From: SAR324 cluster bacterium
GTDB taxonomy: Bacteria; SAR324; NAC60-12
Length of the DNA stretch: 64,000 nt
Assembly: GCA_015232315.1 (NCBI GenBank)
Contig: JADFZZ010000002.1
Location: forward strand, 248,001 to 312,000
Direction of reading: 5' to 3'
Of the stretch, positions 57,461 through 64,000 are shown one piece after another (the stretch's first letter is position 1; each line of letters opens with the position of its first letter). The notes beneath the pieces are model-generated. The model worked only from the letters and a program-made list of their open reading frames with translations. It was not told the DNA's origin and made no database searches. The position numbers were made by a program, and so were the translations under genes.

Positions 57461-57718
57461 ATGTTAAGAAAAGCTGAACGTGAAAAGCGTGATATTCAAG
57501 AATCATTGACCAATACGGTTTATATTCTGGAGTTTGCGAGCGAATCTCTTGCAGAGGGGCAATTGAGTGCTGACGCGACTCAGGGATTATATTTTGTGCT
57601 GGCTGGCGTCAAAGACAGCATCAGAAAAATTATTGAGGATATTGACGGTTTGAATGTTATTGAAGAAAAAGCTTCTGCTCCTCAAATTTCCACAGCCATC
57701 CCCATTAAAAAAAGATAA
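57461..57718 (+). CDS. Short helical protein, unknown
   Basis: An 85-residue protein with a strong AGGGGGAT before ATG 57461. All helical except the tail (IQESLTNTVYILEFASESL, YFVLAGVKDSIRKIIEDI), and the C-terminus is basic (IPIKKR). The pattern recalls small regulators that form helical hairpins or dimers, but no family is recognised. It precedes the Ppx/GppA gene by 83 bases on the same strand, possibly one transcript. Confidence 0.65.
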   Translation: MLRKAEREKRDIQESLTNTVYILEFASESLAEGQLSADATQGLYFVLAGVKDSIRKIIEDIDGLNVIEEKASAPQISTAIPIKKR

Positions 57719-57801
57719 TCCTCCGTTGATCAGGAAAAATCACTTTCTGGTTGAACTGACTTTCTGCTGTAGCTTATGAACTCAAGCTTTTTGAGTCCCC
57801 A

Positions 57802-58785
57802 ATGACGGGCCATATTGCCGCAATCGACCTGGGAAGCAACGCCATTCGCATGGTCGTTGCCAAGCCAGACAAGAACGGTTTGTTGAAGGCTCTCTGCCGT
57901 TATCGGATTTTTTTGAATCTTGGGCAGGATGTGTTTGTCAGACAATCTATTTCACCCGATACGGAAAAATCTCTTGTGCGGATTTTTTTGTATTTCCTCA
58001 GCAAACTCTCCGAATTTTCAGATATTCAAATAAAAGCTGTTGCGACCAGTGCGTTCAGGGATGCTTCTAATCATGAGGATGTTCTGAATAAAATCAGGGT
58101 GCAGACGGGAATTCCCCTTGAAATCATATCAGGCCAGATGGAAGCTCACTTTTTATATTCGGCCATCCATGCGTTAACCCCTGATTTGTCCAACCGGGTC
58201 TGTATGGCCGATTTGGGCGGCGGCAGTCTGGAAATTTCACTGATTCAACAGTCCAGCCTGATTCATCAGCAAAGCCTGAATTACGGAACTGTCAGAGAAA
58301 TTTCCCGGGAAAGGATTGAAGCAGACCTGCACTTCGAGCTGCAAAAGTTATGTTCCTGTCATGCGTGGAATGATTCAACCCTGCTGTGGACAGGCGGCGC
58401 TTCCAAAACATTGCTCAAGATTCTGGGCCTGTCACCCACCAGTTTTTGTCGTACCTCTTCCTCGGGAATTCTGATTCCTGTTTTTCAACTTGAAGAAAAA
58501 AGTGCTGAAATTTCTCAATTATCCATTCCGGAACGGGTTTCCCTCTGGCAACTCAGAGAACACCAGGCCATTCATTTGAATCAGGCTCTTGCGATTATTC
58601 ATGTCCTGATACGACACTATGGACCTCGTGATGTTCTGTTGACATCACTTGGGCTTAAAGAATCCTTATTGTTGTGGATGGCTCATGAAAAAATGCCGGA
58701 GGTATCATGGACACTGGACATGAGCCTGATTAAGACAATGAATATGGAACACCCCTCAGACTGGCTTACCCCCCAAACATCTTGA
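57802..58785 (+). CDS. Ppx/GppA family phosphatase
   Basis: Exopolyphosphatase/guanosine pentaphosphatase family, ASKHA fold. Features: phosphate-1 motif AAIDLGSNAIRMVVA, AVATSAFRDASNHEDV, IISGQMEAHFLYSAI, phosphate-2 motif ADLGGGSLEIS. At 327 residues it matches the catalytic pair of domains without the C-terminal HD-like domain of E. coli Ppx/GppA. Which substrate (polyphosphate or pppGpp) cannot be told. It is followed 69 bases later by alanine dehydrogenase. Confidence 0.92.
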   Translation: MTGHIAAIDLGSNAIRMVVAKPDKNGLLKALCRYRIFLNLGQDVFVRQSISPDTEKSLVRIFLYFLSKLSEFSDIQIKAVATSAFRDASNHEDVLNKIRVQTGIPLEIISGQMEAHFLYSAIHALTPDLSNRVCMADLGGGSLEISLIQQSSLIHQQSLNYGTVREISRERIEADLHFELQKLCSCHAWNDSTLLWTGGASKTLLKILGLSPTSFCRTSSSGILIPVFQLEEKSAEISQLSIPERVSLWQLREHQAIHLNQALAIIHVLIRHYGPRDVLLTSLGLKESLLLWMAHEKMPEVSWTLDMSLIKTMNMEHPSDWLTPQTS

Positions 58786-58854
58786 CATCAGGGGAATCAA
58801 CTTATAGGTCAATACCAGACACAACATCCTCCAACACTCTTTTTTTGTGTGCGT

Positions 58855-59973
58855 ATGATTATTGGAATTCCCAAAGAATTGAAGAAATTTGAATACCGTG
58901 TTGCCATGACTCCTGAGGGTGCCAGGCAAATGAAACAGAATGGGCACCAGGTATTGATTCAAGCGGATGCCGGAAGTGGCAGTGATTATTCCAATGCGGC
59001 CTATCAGGAAGCCGATTGCGAGATTGTTGAAACGGCCCGTGAAATTTTTTTACGGGCGGACATGATCATCAAGGTGACGGAGCCTATCGGGCGTGAATAT
59101 CCGATGATCAGGGAAAATCAGATCATCATGGCTTTTTTTCATTTTGTGGCCAATCAACAACTCACTCGCACCCTGTTGCGTTCAAAAAGTATCGCGATAG
59201 CGTTTGATACGATTGAAGTCTCACCGGGAAATTTTCCGGTTTATATGCCAATGTGTGCGATTTCCGGGAAGATGGCCATTCATACAGGCGGCAAATATCT
59301 GGAAAAACAAAATGGTGGAAATGGTGCGTTTTTGGGCAATATTCCGGGCGGTGTTGCTGGAACTGTGGGAATTCTCGGGGGAAGTATCGCGGCGATTTAT
59401 GCGGCCAGAGAAGTCGCGGCAATGGGGGGAAATGTGTTCATTTTGGAAAATCAGACGTCCAATCTATTTCAACTGAGTCAGCAGGTGCCGGCAAGTGTGA
59501 ATATTTTGCTATATAATGACTTCAATCTTTTGAAAGTTCTGAAACAGATAGACCTGTTGATTGGGGCTATTCAGGTTCCCGGTCAGAAGACACCTCATTG
59601 GATCAATCATGAGATGCTTCAGGTTATGAAACCACGGTCAGTGGTGGTTGATCTTGCGATTGATCATGGTGGCAGTCTGGCCAGTTCCAGACCGACCTCA
59701 CATGAAGAACCTACCTATGTTGTGGAAAATATTTTACATTATTGTGTTCCCAATATGCCCGCCATTGTTCCAAAAATTGCGACTCCGGTGTTTGCTGATG
59801 CGGTGTTGCCGTATGCTCTGCAAGTTGCGAATGAGGGAATTCCGACAGCGTTACGCAATAATCCCGCATTGGCCAGGGGCGTCAATATGTTCCGCGGTTA
59901 TGTGACGCATCAAGGCATCGCCGAAACCTTCGGTTTGGATTATACTCCGCTGGAACAACGTTTGGGTCGATAA
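58855..59973 (+). CDS. ald: Alanine dehydrogenase
   Basis: NAD-dependent, interconverts alanine and pyruvate plus ammonia. N-terminal MIIGIPKELKKFEYRVAMTP, substrate-binding AMTPEGARQ, VTEPIGREYPMI, NAD fold in NIPGGVAGTVGILGG, and the C-terminal VFADAVLPYALQVANEG. 372 residues, normal. ATG 58855 is favoured by family alignment; GTG 58849 is two codons upstream. No clear ribosome site. It is a second entry/exit point for ammonia alongside GltBD and NAD-GDH in this window. Confidence 0.93.
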   Translation: MIIGIPKELKKFEYRVAMTPEGARQMKQNGHQVLIQADAGSGSDYSNAAYQEADCEIVETAREIFLRADMIIKVTEPIGREYPMIRENQIIMAFFHFVANQQLTRTLLRSKSIAIAFDTIEVSPGNFPVYMPMCAISGKMAIHTGGKYLEKQNGGNGAFLGNIPGGVAGTVGILGGSIAAIYAAREVAAMGGNVFILENQTSNLFQLSQQVPASVNILLYNDFNLLKVLKQIDLLIGAIQVPGQKTPHWINHEMLQVMKPRSVVVDLAIDHGGSLASSRPTSHEEPTYVVENILHYCVPNMPAIVPKIATPVFADAVLPYALQVANEGIPTALRNNPALARGVNMFRGYVTHQGIAETFGLDYTPLEQRLGR

Positions 59974-59976
59974 CAG

Positions 59977-61212
59977 CTATTGCATGATTGGCGCACGCTT
60001 GAGGACAGCCTGCTGGTCGCTGGTCAGTGTTTTCTGTTCAATATTAACATCGGCGGTCCAAAACATCAGGTTGGTTCCATCTTTATCCTGGCATGTACTG
60101 GCTGTTGGACTGCTCAGTGGACACTCGGGAGTATCCGCAAGGGGGTCAAAATCGCTCCCGGTGCTTTCTGTGGTGTGATAAAGTCCCAGCCAATGCCCCA
60201 TTTCATGGGCCATCGTTTCTCCCAGAATTCTGGCATGTAAATCGGGCGCTTGTCCGGATGATGCCTGATCATGGGCCGCCAAACCGATAAGAACACCATT
60301 GTGTCTGTCTTCAATTCCATGGGGACCTGGAATGCCGCTGGAAATTCCCAGCAGAGTCCCACCCAGAGTCCCTGGAATTGTCAAATCTTCCGCCAATATA
60401 AGGTTTACCTGCGTTGTGCCGCCTGAACAAACAACTTTGGCGGTGTTCGTTGCTGTAAAATCACCTGATATGGTCGCATATTCATCGCCTGTAACGGTAG
60501 TGATATCTTTCAATTCCAGAGTGATACCTGCCAGTTTATAAATTTCGACCATATGTTCCAGCGATGCTGTCAAATTGCTACTGGTGTAACGCGTTCCTGT
60601 CAGATAAGGTTTGACAACCAGTATCGGCGATTCAGTGTAGGTTCCGCTTCGAATAGCGACATACGCACTGGCCGATTGAACTGAACTCAACACGACAGCG
60701 GTCCATGTTCCCGGAATGAGGGTGGTTGTTGGCAGAGAAGGTTCCCATGTTATGCCAAAATCTCCCAGCACACATTCGGATACATAATCTTTGCTGTTCG
60801 GATCAAACAGGTAACATATTCCCAAAGAAGGCGGTGATGTTGTGGGGGAACTTTCAAATGCGGAAACATGAAAAGAAATGGCATCATTCGGGACTGCGAA
60901 CGATTGTTGGCTGTAATACAAACCGTTACCACCCTGAAATTCCTTGAAGGCCGGAAGGCTGAGTTTGCTTACGGAAAGTTTGGAGTTGGCACGCGCCGCA
61001 ACGACGTGATCCACCGAGTCTTTATAGAATGTTCGTGCCGACCCTGCACAGTCAGAGGAGGTTGTGGGCGTGATTACTACCGGATCTTCAGTGGTGTCTT
61101 CGGTGCTTTTTGAACTGCTGGAGCTATCTTTGGTACGGTCTGCGCAGCCTGTAATAATGATCAGGAAGCTGGTGAAGAACAGGATTGTTTTCATGAAAAA
61201 TGAAGCATGCAT
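59977..61212 (-). CDS. Secreted lipoprotein zinc metalloprotease
   Basis: A 411-residue lipoprotein. Lipobox IITGC gives Cys23, and a Ser/Thr-rich linker follows (SSSSSKSTEDTTED). A non-catalytic beta region occupies about 100-270. The metzincin site HEMGHWLGLYH (336-346: HExxHxxGxxH) is followed by a Met-turn at NLMFW (Met383). Spacing and Cys pairs (PECPLSSP, TCQDKD) suit an M43/pappalysin-like protease. ATG 61212 has AAGGG upstream; ATG 61194 is internal. Probably a surface protease on an outside-facing lipoprotein. Substrate unknown. It lies just downstream of, and on the same strand as, the WYL regulator. Confidence 0.85.
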   Translation of the reverse strand: MHASFFMKTILFFTSFLIIITGCADRTKDSSSSSKSTEDTTEDPVVITPTTSSDCAGSARTFYKDSVDHVVAARANSKLSVSKLSLPAFKEFQGGNGLYYSQQSFAVPNDAISFHVSAFESSPTTSPPSLGICYLFDPNSKDYVSECVLGDFGITWEPSLPTTTLIPGTWTAVVLSSVQSASAYVAIRSGTYTESPILVVKPYLTGTRYTSSNLTASLEHMVEIYKLAGITLELKDITTVTGDEYATISGDFTATNTAKVVCSGGTTQVNLILAEDLTIPGTLGGTLLGISSGIPGPHGIEDRHNGVLIGLAAHDQASSGQAPDLHARILGETMAHEMGHWLGLYHTTESTGSDFDPLADTPECPLSSPTASTCQDKDGTNLMFWTADVNIEQKTLTSDQQAVLKRAPIMQ

Positions 61213-61364
61213 AGCGCCCTTAATTATTAATTGTCCGATAAAGTCGTTTAGGAGGTTAAACCTGTTTGCTCACATTTTTTGCCAAATCACAAGATTGAGC
61301 TACGATTTAAGTGTTTTCTTCCAGTAATATTCATGAAAAAACCAAACGACGGGTTCTCAAAAAC

Positions 61365-62240
61365 TCAGGCAGGCATCATTTCCGCTAATTCTTCCCGGTT
61401 TAAAAGAATGATTTGTTGTTCTTCAGGATTTCTCCATTTTTCAATTTGTTCATCATCCACACGAAGCAATACCAGCAGGTAGAGTAACATGGAACGCCTG
61501 ACAGGAATCACAAGCTTTCCCTGGTCCATGCCATAATCTCTGGAAATGATAGTCTGTTGATCGGCAGTCAGTCCCGGGTGTGGTCCAATCATAACATTGA
61601 CCCAGGTATGCCACCATTCATCCTCAGAAAAATTGACTTCTTCAGGTTGAGGCAGGCGTACATCCAGGATTCGCCCGAGCACAAAATCCCTGAAACTGTT
61701 GGTACGAAAACAGTAGGCACGGATATGCCAACGAAAGCCGTCTGTGCCAAACGCATGAGGGGCAATGCGTCTCCATTTGGGAGTGATACGGGTTAAGGAT
61801 TGATACTGGATTTCCACAGATTGATGATTCTGGATGCAATTGAGTAAAACGCGCAGATATTCCACACTGATTTGTCGTCGGGGAAATGTCAGGGTTGCCA
61901 CTTCAGGAGTGCTACCTAAAAAATGAAAATCAGAGGTTTCCTGGTTGAGATAGCGCAATTCATTGAGTAGATTTTCCGCACTTGGCTCATAGATGATGGT
62001 CTGAAAGGTGTCAGTCGCATAAAATATTTTGGCGCTACTGTCGTATACCATGTTTTTAGGCGCCAGGGTTTGATATTGTTTAAGATCGGCAGTCGCTTGA
62101 GGCAATGAAATCCTGAACCTTGCCGACAAGTCACCACGATTCAGACTTCCCCGCCAGAATAATAAAAAATCAATAAATTCCAGTCTTTTGACAACATCCC
62201 ATTTCTTGTTGCGCATCTGCGCTTTGATATCTACGGCCAT
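61365..62240 (-). CDS. WYL-domain transcriptional regulator, BrxR/CapW-like
   Basis: 291 residues. The N-terminal winged helix (VVKRLEFIDFLLFWRGSLNR, ISLPQATADLKQYQTLAPKN, YDSSAKIFYAT) follows the BrxR/CapW pattern (FIEFRLxWxGxxNRxDL, ISxPQASxDLxxYxxLAPxN). A WYL core follows (IQYQSLTRITPKWRRIAPHA, GFRWHIRAYC, FVLGRI), then a WCX-like end. AGGAG precedes ATG 62240. BrxR-family regulators usually repress phage-defence loci, but no defence gene is nearby here. A perfect 9-bp palindrome 42 bases upstream is a likely self-operator. The match is by pattern, not by search. Confidence 0.88.
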   Translation of the reverse strand: MAVDIKAQMRNKKWDVVKRLEFIDFLLFWRGSLNRGDLSARFRISLPQATADLKQYQTLAPKNMVYDSSAKIFYATDTFQTIIYEPSAENLLNELRYLNQETSDFHFLGSTPEVATLTFPRRQISVEYLRVLLNCIQNHQSVEIQYQSLTRITPKWRRIAPHAFGTDGFRWHIRAYCFRTNSFRDFVLGRILDVRLPQPEEVNFSEDEWWHTWVNVMIGPHPGLTADQQTIISRDYGMDQGKLVIPVRRSMLLYLLVLLRVDDEQIEKWRNPEEQQIILLNREELAEMMPA

Positions 62241-62281
62241 CGGTCTCCTGCATCAAATCAACGGTTGTGATGATTTCACCA

Positions 62282-62315
62282 TGATTAGTTGAACTAATCA
62301 GTCAGTTATTTAACT
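62282..62315. promoter_or_regulatory. Palindromic operator candidate for the WYL regulator
   Basis: TGATTAGTT-G-AACTAATCA (62282-62300) has exact 9-bp arms around one base, followed at once by AGTTA-TT-TAACT (62304-62315). The two share AGTT/AACT half-sites. The site is 42 bases before the regulator's ATG and 132 before the divergent epimerase gene, so one dimer site could control both. It is AT-rich, typical of wHTH operators. Confidence 0.65.
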
Positions 62316-62431
62316 AAATAAATAGTCTGATAGGTATCTTTGATCGGTTTTGCAAGTTGTTTCTTGATTATCCTCAACGACTCAGGCTACACCTGTAACC
62401 AGGAAATATAACCGCAAAATGGGGAGGATTC

Positions 62432-63409
62432 ATGAAATTAAAAGGAAAAAGAATTTTTATCACCGGGATTGGTGGATTTATTGGAAAACGGTTTGCGGAA
62501 ATCGCCCTTGAACAGGGTATGACCGTGACGGGTATTGATATCTCGGATTCAGCGCTAGTTGATATTCGGCGGATGGGGATTGACGCGACCCTGGGAGATA
62601 TCACGGATTATCAGCAAATGAGACAACTCATCACGGATGTTGATATTGTCTTCCACACAGCGGCCATTGTGAAAGAAGGTGGAACAATGCAAAGCTTCCG
62701 GAAAATCAATGTTGAAGGCAGTTATAATGTGGCAAAAGCCGCAAAAATGAATGGTTGTCCCACATTTGTTCACTTGTCCAGTGTGATGGTCTATGGGTTC
62801 AATTTTCCTGCGCAAATTACAGAAGAGGGCCCTTTTCGGGGAGAAAACAATCCTTACTGTCAAACAAAAATTGAAAGTGAACGTGTTGTCATGGCGCTCA
62901 ATGAACCGGGGTTCGGTGTTATTGTGATACGTCCCGGAGATGTTTATGGTCCGGGTTCAATACCGTGGGTGGTTCGCCCTATTGAGTTGATGAGGAAAAG
63001 ATTGTTGCCACTGGTGAAAGGTGGGAACGGGATTATCAATCATGTGTTTGTTGACAATCTGATTGATGGAATTTTATTGGCGATCAAACAGCAGCGTTAT
63101 GGCGAAGCCTTCAATATTTCAGATGGCGGTGAAACAACCTGGAGAGATTATTTTACCCAACTGGCAAAAGTCGCAAAGGTTCCAATCCCGGTTTCATTGC
63201 CGATGATGGTGCTTATTCCTGTCACGGAATTGATGGGGAAACTCTATGATTTGGGAATTATTGAAACAGAAATCAGGAGAGATGGCTTGAATTATGTCGC
63301 GCGTCCAAGCAGTTATTCGATTGATAAAGCACGGAAAGTCCTGGGCTATGAACCCAGGATTTCATTAGAAGACGGGATGGCCAGAATTGGTCAATGGCTG
63401 AAGCGATAA
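62432..63409 (+). CDS. NAD(P)-dependent epimerase/dehydratase (extended SDR)
   Basis: A 325-residue extended short-chain dehydrogenase of the 3-beta-HSD/sugar-epimerase type. Cofactor motif TGIGGFIG (11-18), HTAAIV, and catalytic Tyr142/Lys146 in YCQTK. The C-terminal substrate half has RPGDVYGPGS, NHVFVDNLIDGI and FNISDGGETTWRDY. GGGGAGG supports ATG 62432. Substrate (sugar nucleotide, steroid-like or other) cannot be inferred. Divergent from the WYL regulator and perhaps under its control. Convergent with the MBL-fold gene. Confidence 0.88.
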   Translation: MKLKGKRIFITGIGGFIGKRFAEIALEQGMTVTGIDISDSALVDIRRMGIDATLGDITDYQQMRQLITDVDIVFHTAAIVKEGGTMQSFRKINVEGSYNVAKAAKMNGCPTFVHLSSVMVYGFNFPAQITEEGPFRGENNPYCQTKIESERVVMALNEPGFGVIVIRPGDVYGPGSIPWVVRPIELMRKRLLPLVKGGNGIINHVFVDNLIDGILLAIKQQRYGEAFNISDGGETTWRDYFTQLAKVAKVPIPVSLPMMVLIPVTELMGKLYDLGIIETEIRRDGLNYVARPSSYSIDKARKVLGYEPRISLEDGMARIGQWLKR

Positions 63410-63410
63410 C

Positions 63411-64000
63411 TTAAAAGTGCTCGGTTTTCCAACGCATCCAGATACAATTGTTGAGATCAGATTGAGCATCATCGTGTTTCCATTGGGCAACTGTGAGTGA
63501 GTCCAGCCAATCCAGCAATTTGCCCACATTCTCACCTTCAAAAATAGCTCCATGCTGAGGACAAATCATCTGCGGATTGATATGCCTGACGCGCCGGGTC
63601 CATGCTTTCAGGGCGGGAATGGAAGGCATCCAGCGTAAATGAAATCCTTCCATGTATTGAATGTGTTTATTGAAATCTTTGACATACAGATCTGATTCCG
63701 CGCTTGGAAGAAGAGCGCCACCGATATCTCCCGAAAAGAGAATATTGGCAATCGGATCATAGAAGGAAAAATTACCTGATGAATGGCAGTAGTGAGCGGG
63801 AACGGCATACACATTGGCTTTGGATGAGCCTATGGGAATCTCCATTCCGTGATCTGGAATCGGTGTCAGGTTGATGCGTGTGCCCATGCCGAAATGCGAT
63901 ATAAAATCCGTCCAGATTGCGGAACAATAGATTTTGATGTCACTGCACAAATCTAACCACATGGCTAATGACGAGGCAATGTCTGGATCCTGATGAGAAG
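63411..64000 (-). CDS. MBL-fold metallo-hydrolase, ODP/FprA-like (partial, runs off right edge)
   Basis: 196 codons are visible and open to the edge, so the N-terminus is missing. The frame has SHQDPDIASSLAMWLDLC at the start, then VPAHYCHSSGNFSFYDP and FSGDIGGALLP, and ICPQHGAIF near the end. These are the later metal ligands and conserved loops of di-iron oxygen-binding/flavo-diiron-like MBL proteins, so the product may reduce or sense O2 or NO. An internal ATG at 63962 is not the start because homology continues upstream to the edge. It ends two bases from the epimerase gene (convergent). Confidence 0.85.
   Translation of the reverse strand, partial: SHQDPDIASSLAMWLDLCSDIKIYCSAIWTDFISHFGMGTRINLTPIPDHGMEIPIGSSKANVYAVPAHYCHSSGNFSFYDPIANILFSGDIGGALLPSAESDLYVKDFNKHIQYMEGFHLRWMPSIPALKAWTRRVRHINPQMICPQHGAIFEGENVGKLLDWLDSLTVAQWKHDDAQSDLNNCIWMRWKTEHF

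Overview
The window looks like a chromosomal stretch of a free-living Gram-negative bacterium of moderate GC content. It carries a TonB-like protein, a FadL/PorV-like outer-membrane protein, many lipoproteins, GreA, PrmA, UvrB, TruA, Tgt and YgiQ. The mix (STAS/PilZ and chemoreceptor-like signalling, a very large NAD-glutamate dehydrogenase, a wax-ester-synthase-like acyltransferase, short GTAGGGGC/GTAGAGACG palindromes) recalls deltaproteobacteria-like or SAR324-like lineages. That placement is inference from gene content; the window has no rRNA or other phylogenetic anchor. No tRNA, rRNA, CRISPR array, prophage or complete insertion sequence was seen.

Layout. 1-175 (-): 5' part of a small protein matching the leader of NHLP (nitrile-hydratase-leader-like) RiPP precursors, cut by the window edge. 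529-6354: an unknown repeat-bearing protein, prmA, a TonB-like protein, an outer-membrane protein and a repeat lipoprotein. 6361-11275 (-): a tight unit hisA-hisF-vWA/amidotransferase-like membrane protein-small lipoprotein-carA. 11428-18483: a PAS/pseudo-receiver/HATPase sensor, a TerB-like protein, greA with a chemoreceptor-like protein, then leuB with a STAS-PilZ fusion. 18504-25811: gltB and gltD, transcribed divergently from a 578-bp spacer. 25842-28157: an accessory patch with a Uma2 nuclease-like gene, a coiled-coil protein built from 11-residue tandem repeats, a duplicated 40-bp gene end, an acyltransferase gene remnant, and a split YeeE/YedE sulfur transporter. 28300-33331: tgt, ygiQ, an AGXT-like aminotransferase and a small membrane protein. 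33352-35379: a four-repeat protein with a degenerate nuclease-like tail, then mazEF. 35456-44057: a large lipoprotein, uvrB, and a trxA-truA-unknown-STAS unit. 44282-48147 (-): lipoprotein, TPR lipoprotein and MscS channel. 48424-59973: NAD-GDH with manC, a solute-binding protein, a WS/DGAT acyltransferase, a short helical protein, Ppx/GppA and alanine dehydrogenase. 59977-64000: a secreted zinc metalloprotease, a BrxR/CapW-like WYL repressor with a near-perfect palindromic operator, an SDR epimerase and a truncated MBL-fold protein.

Functionally, nitrogen flow around glutamate is the main theme: GltBD makes glutamate, NAD-GDH breaks it down, alanine dehydrogenase and CarA draw on the same pool, and HisF uses glutamine nitrogen. 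The points most worth follow-up are the NHLP-type leader at the left edge, the four-repeat nuclease-like protein beside mazEF, the defence-type WYL regulator without an obvious defence locus, the STAS-PilZ fusion, and several MITE-like inverted-repeat elements.
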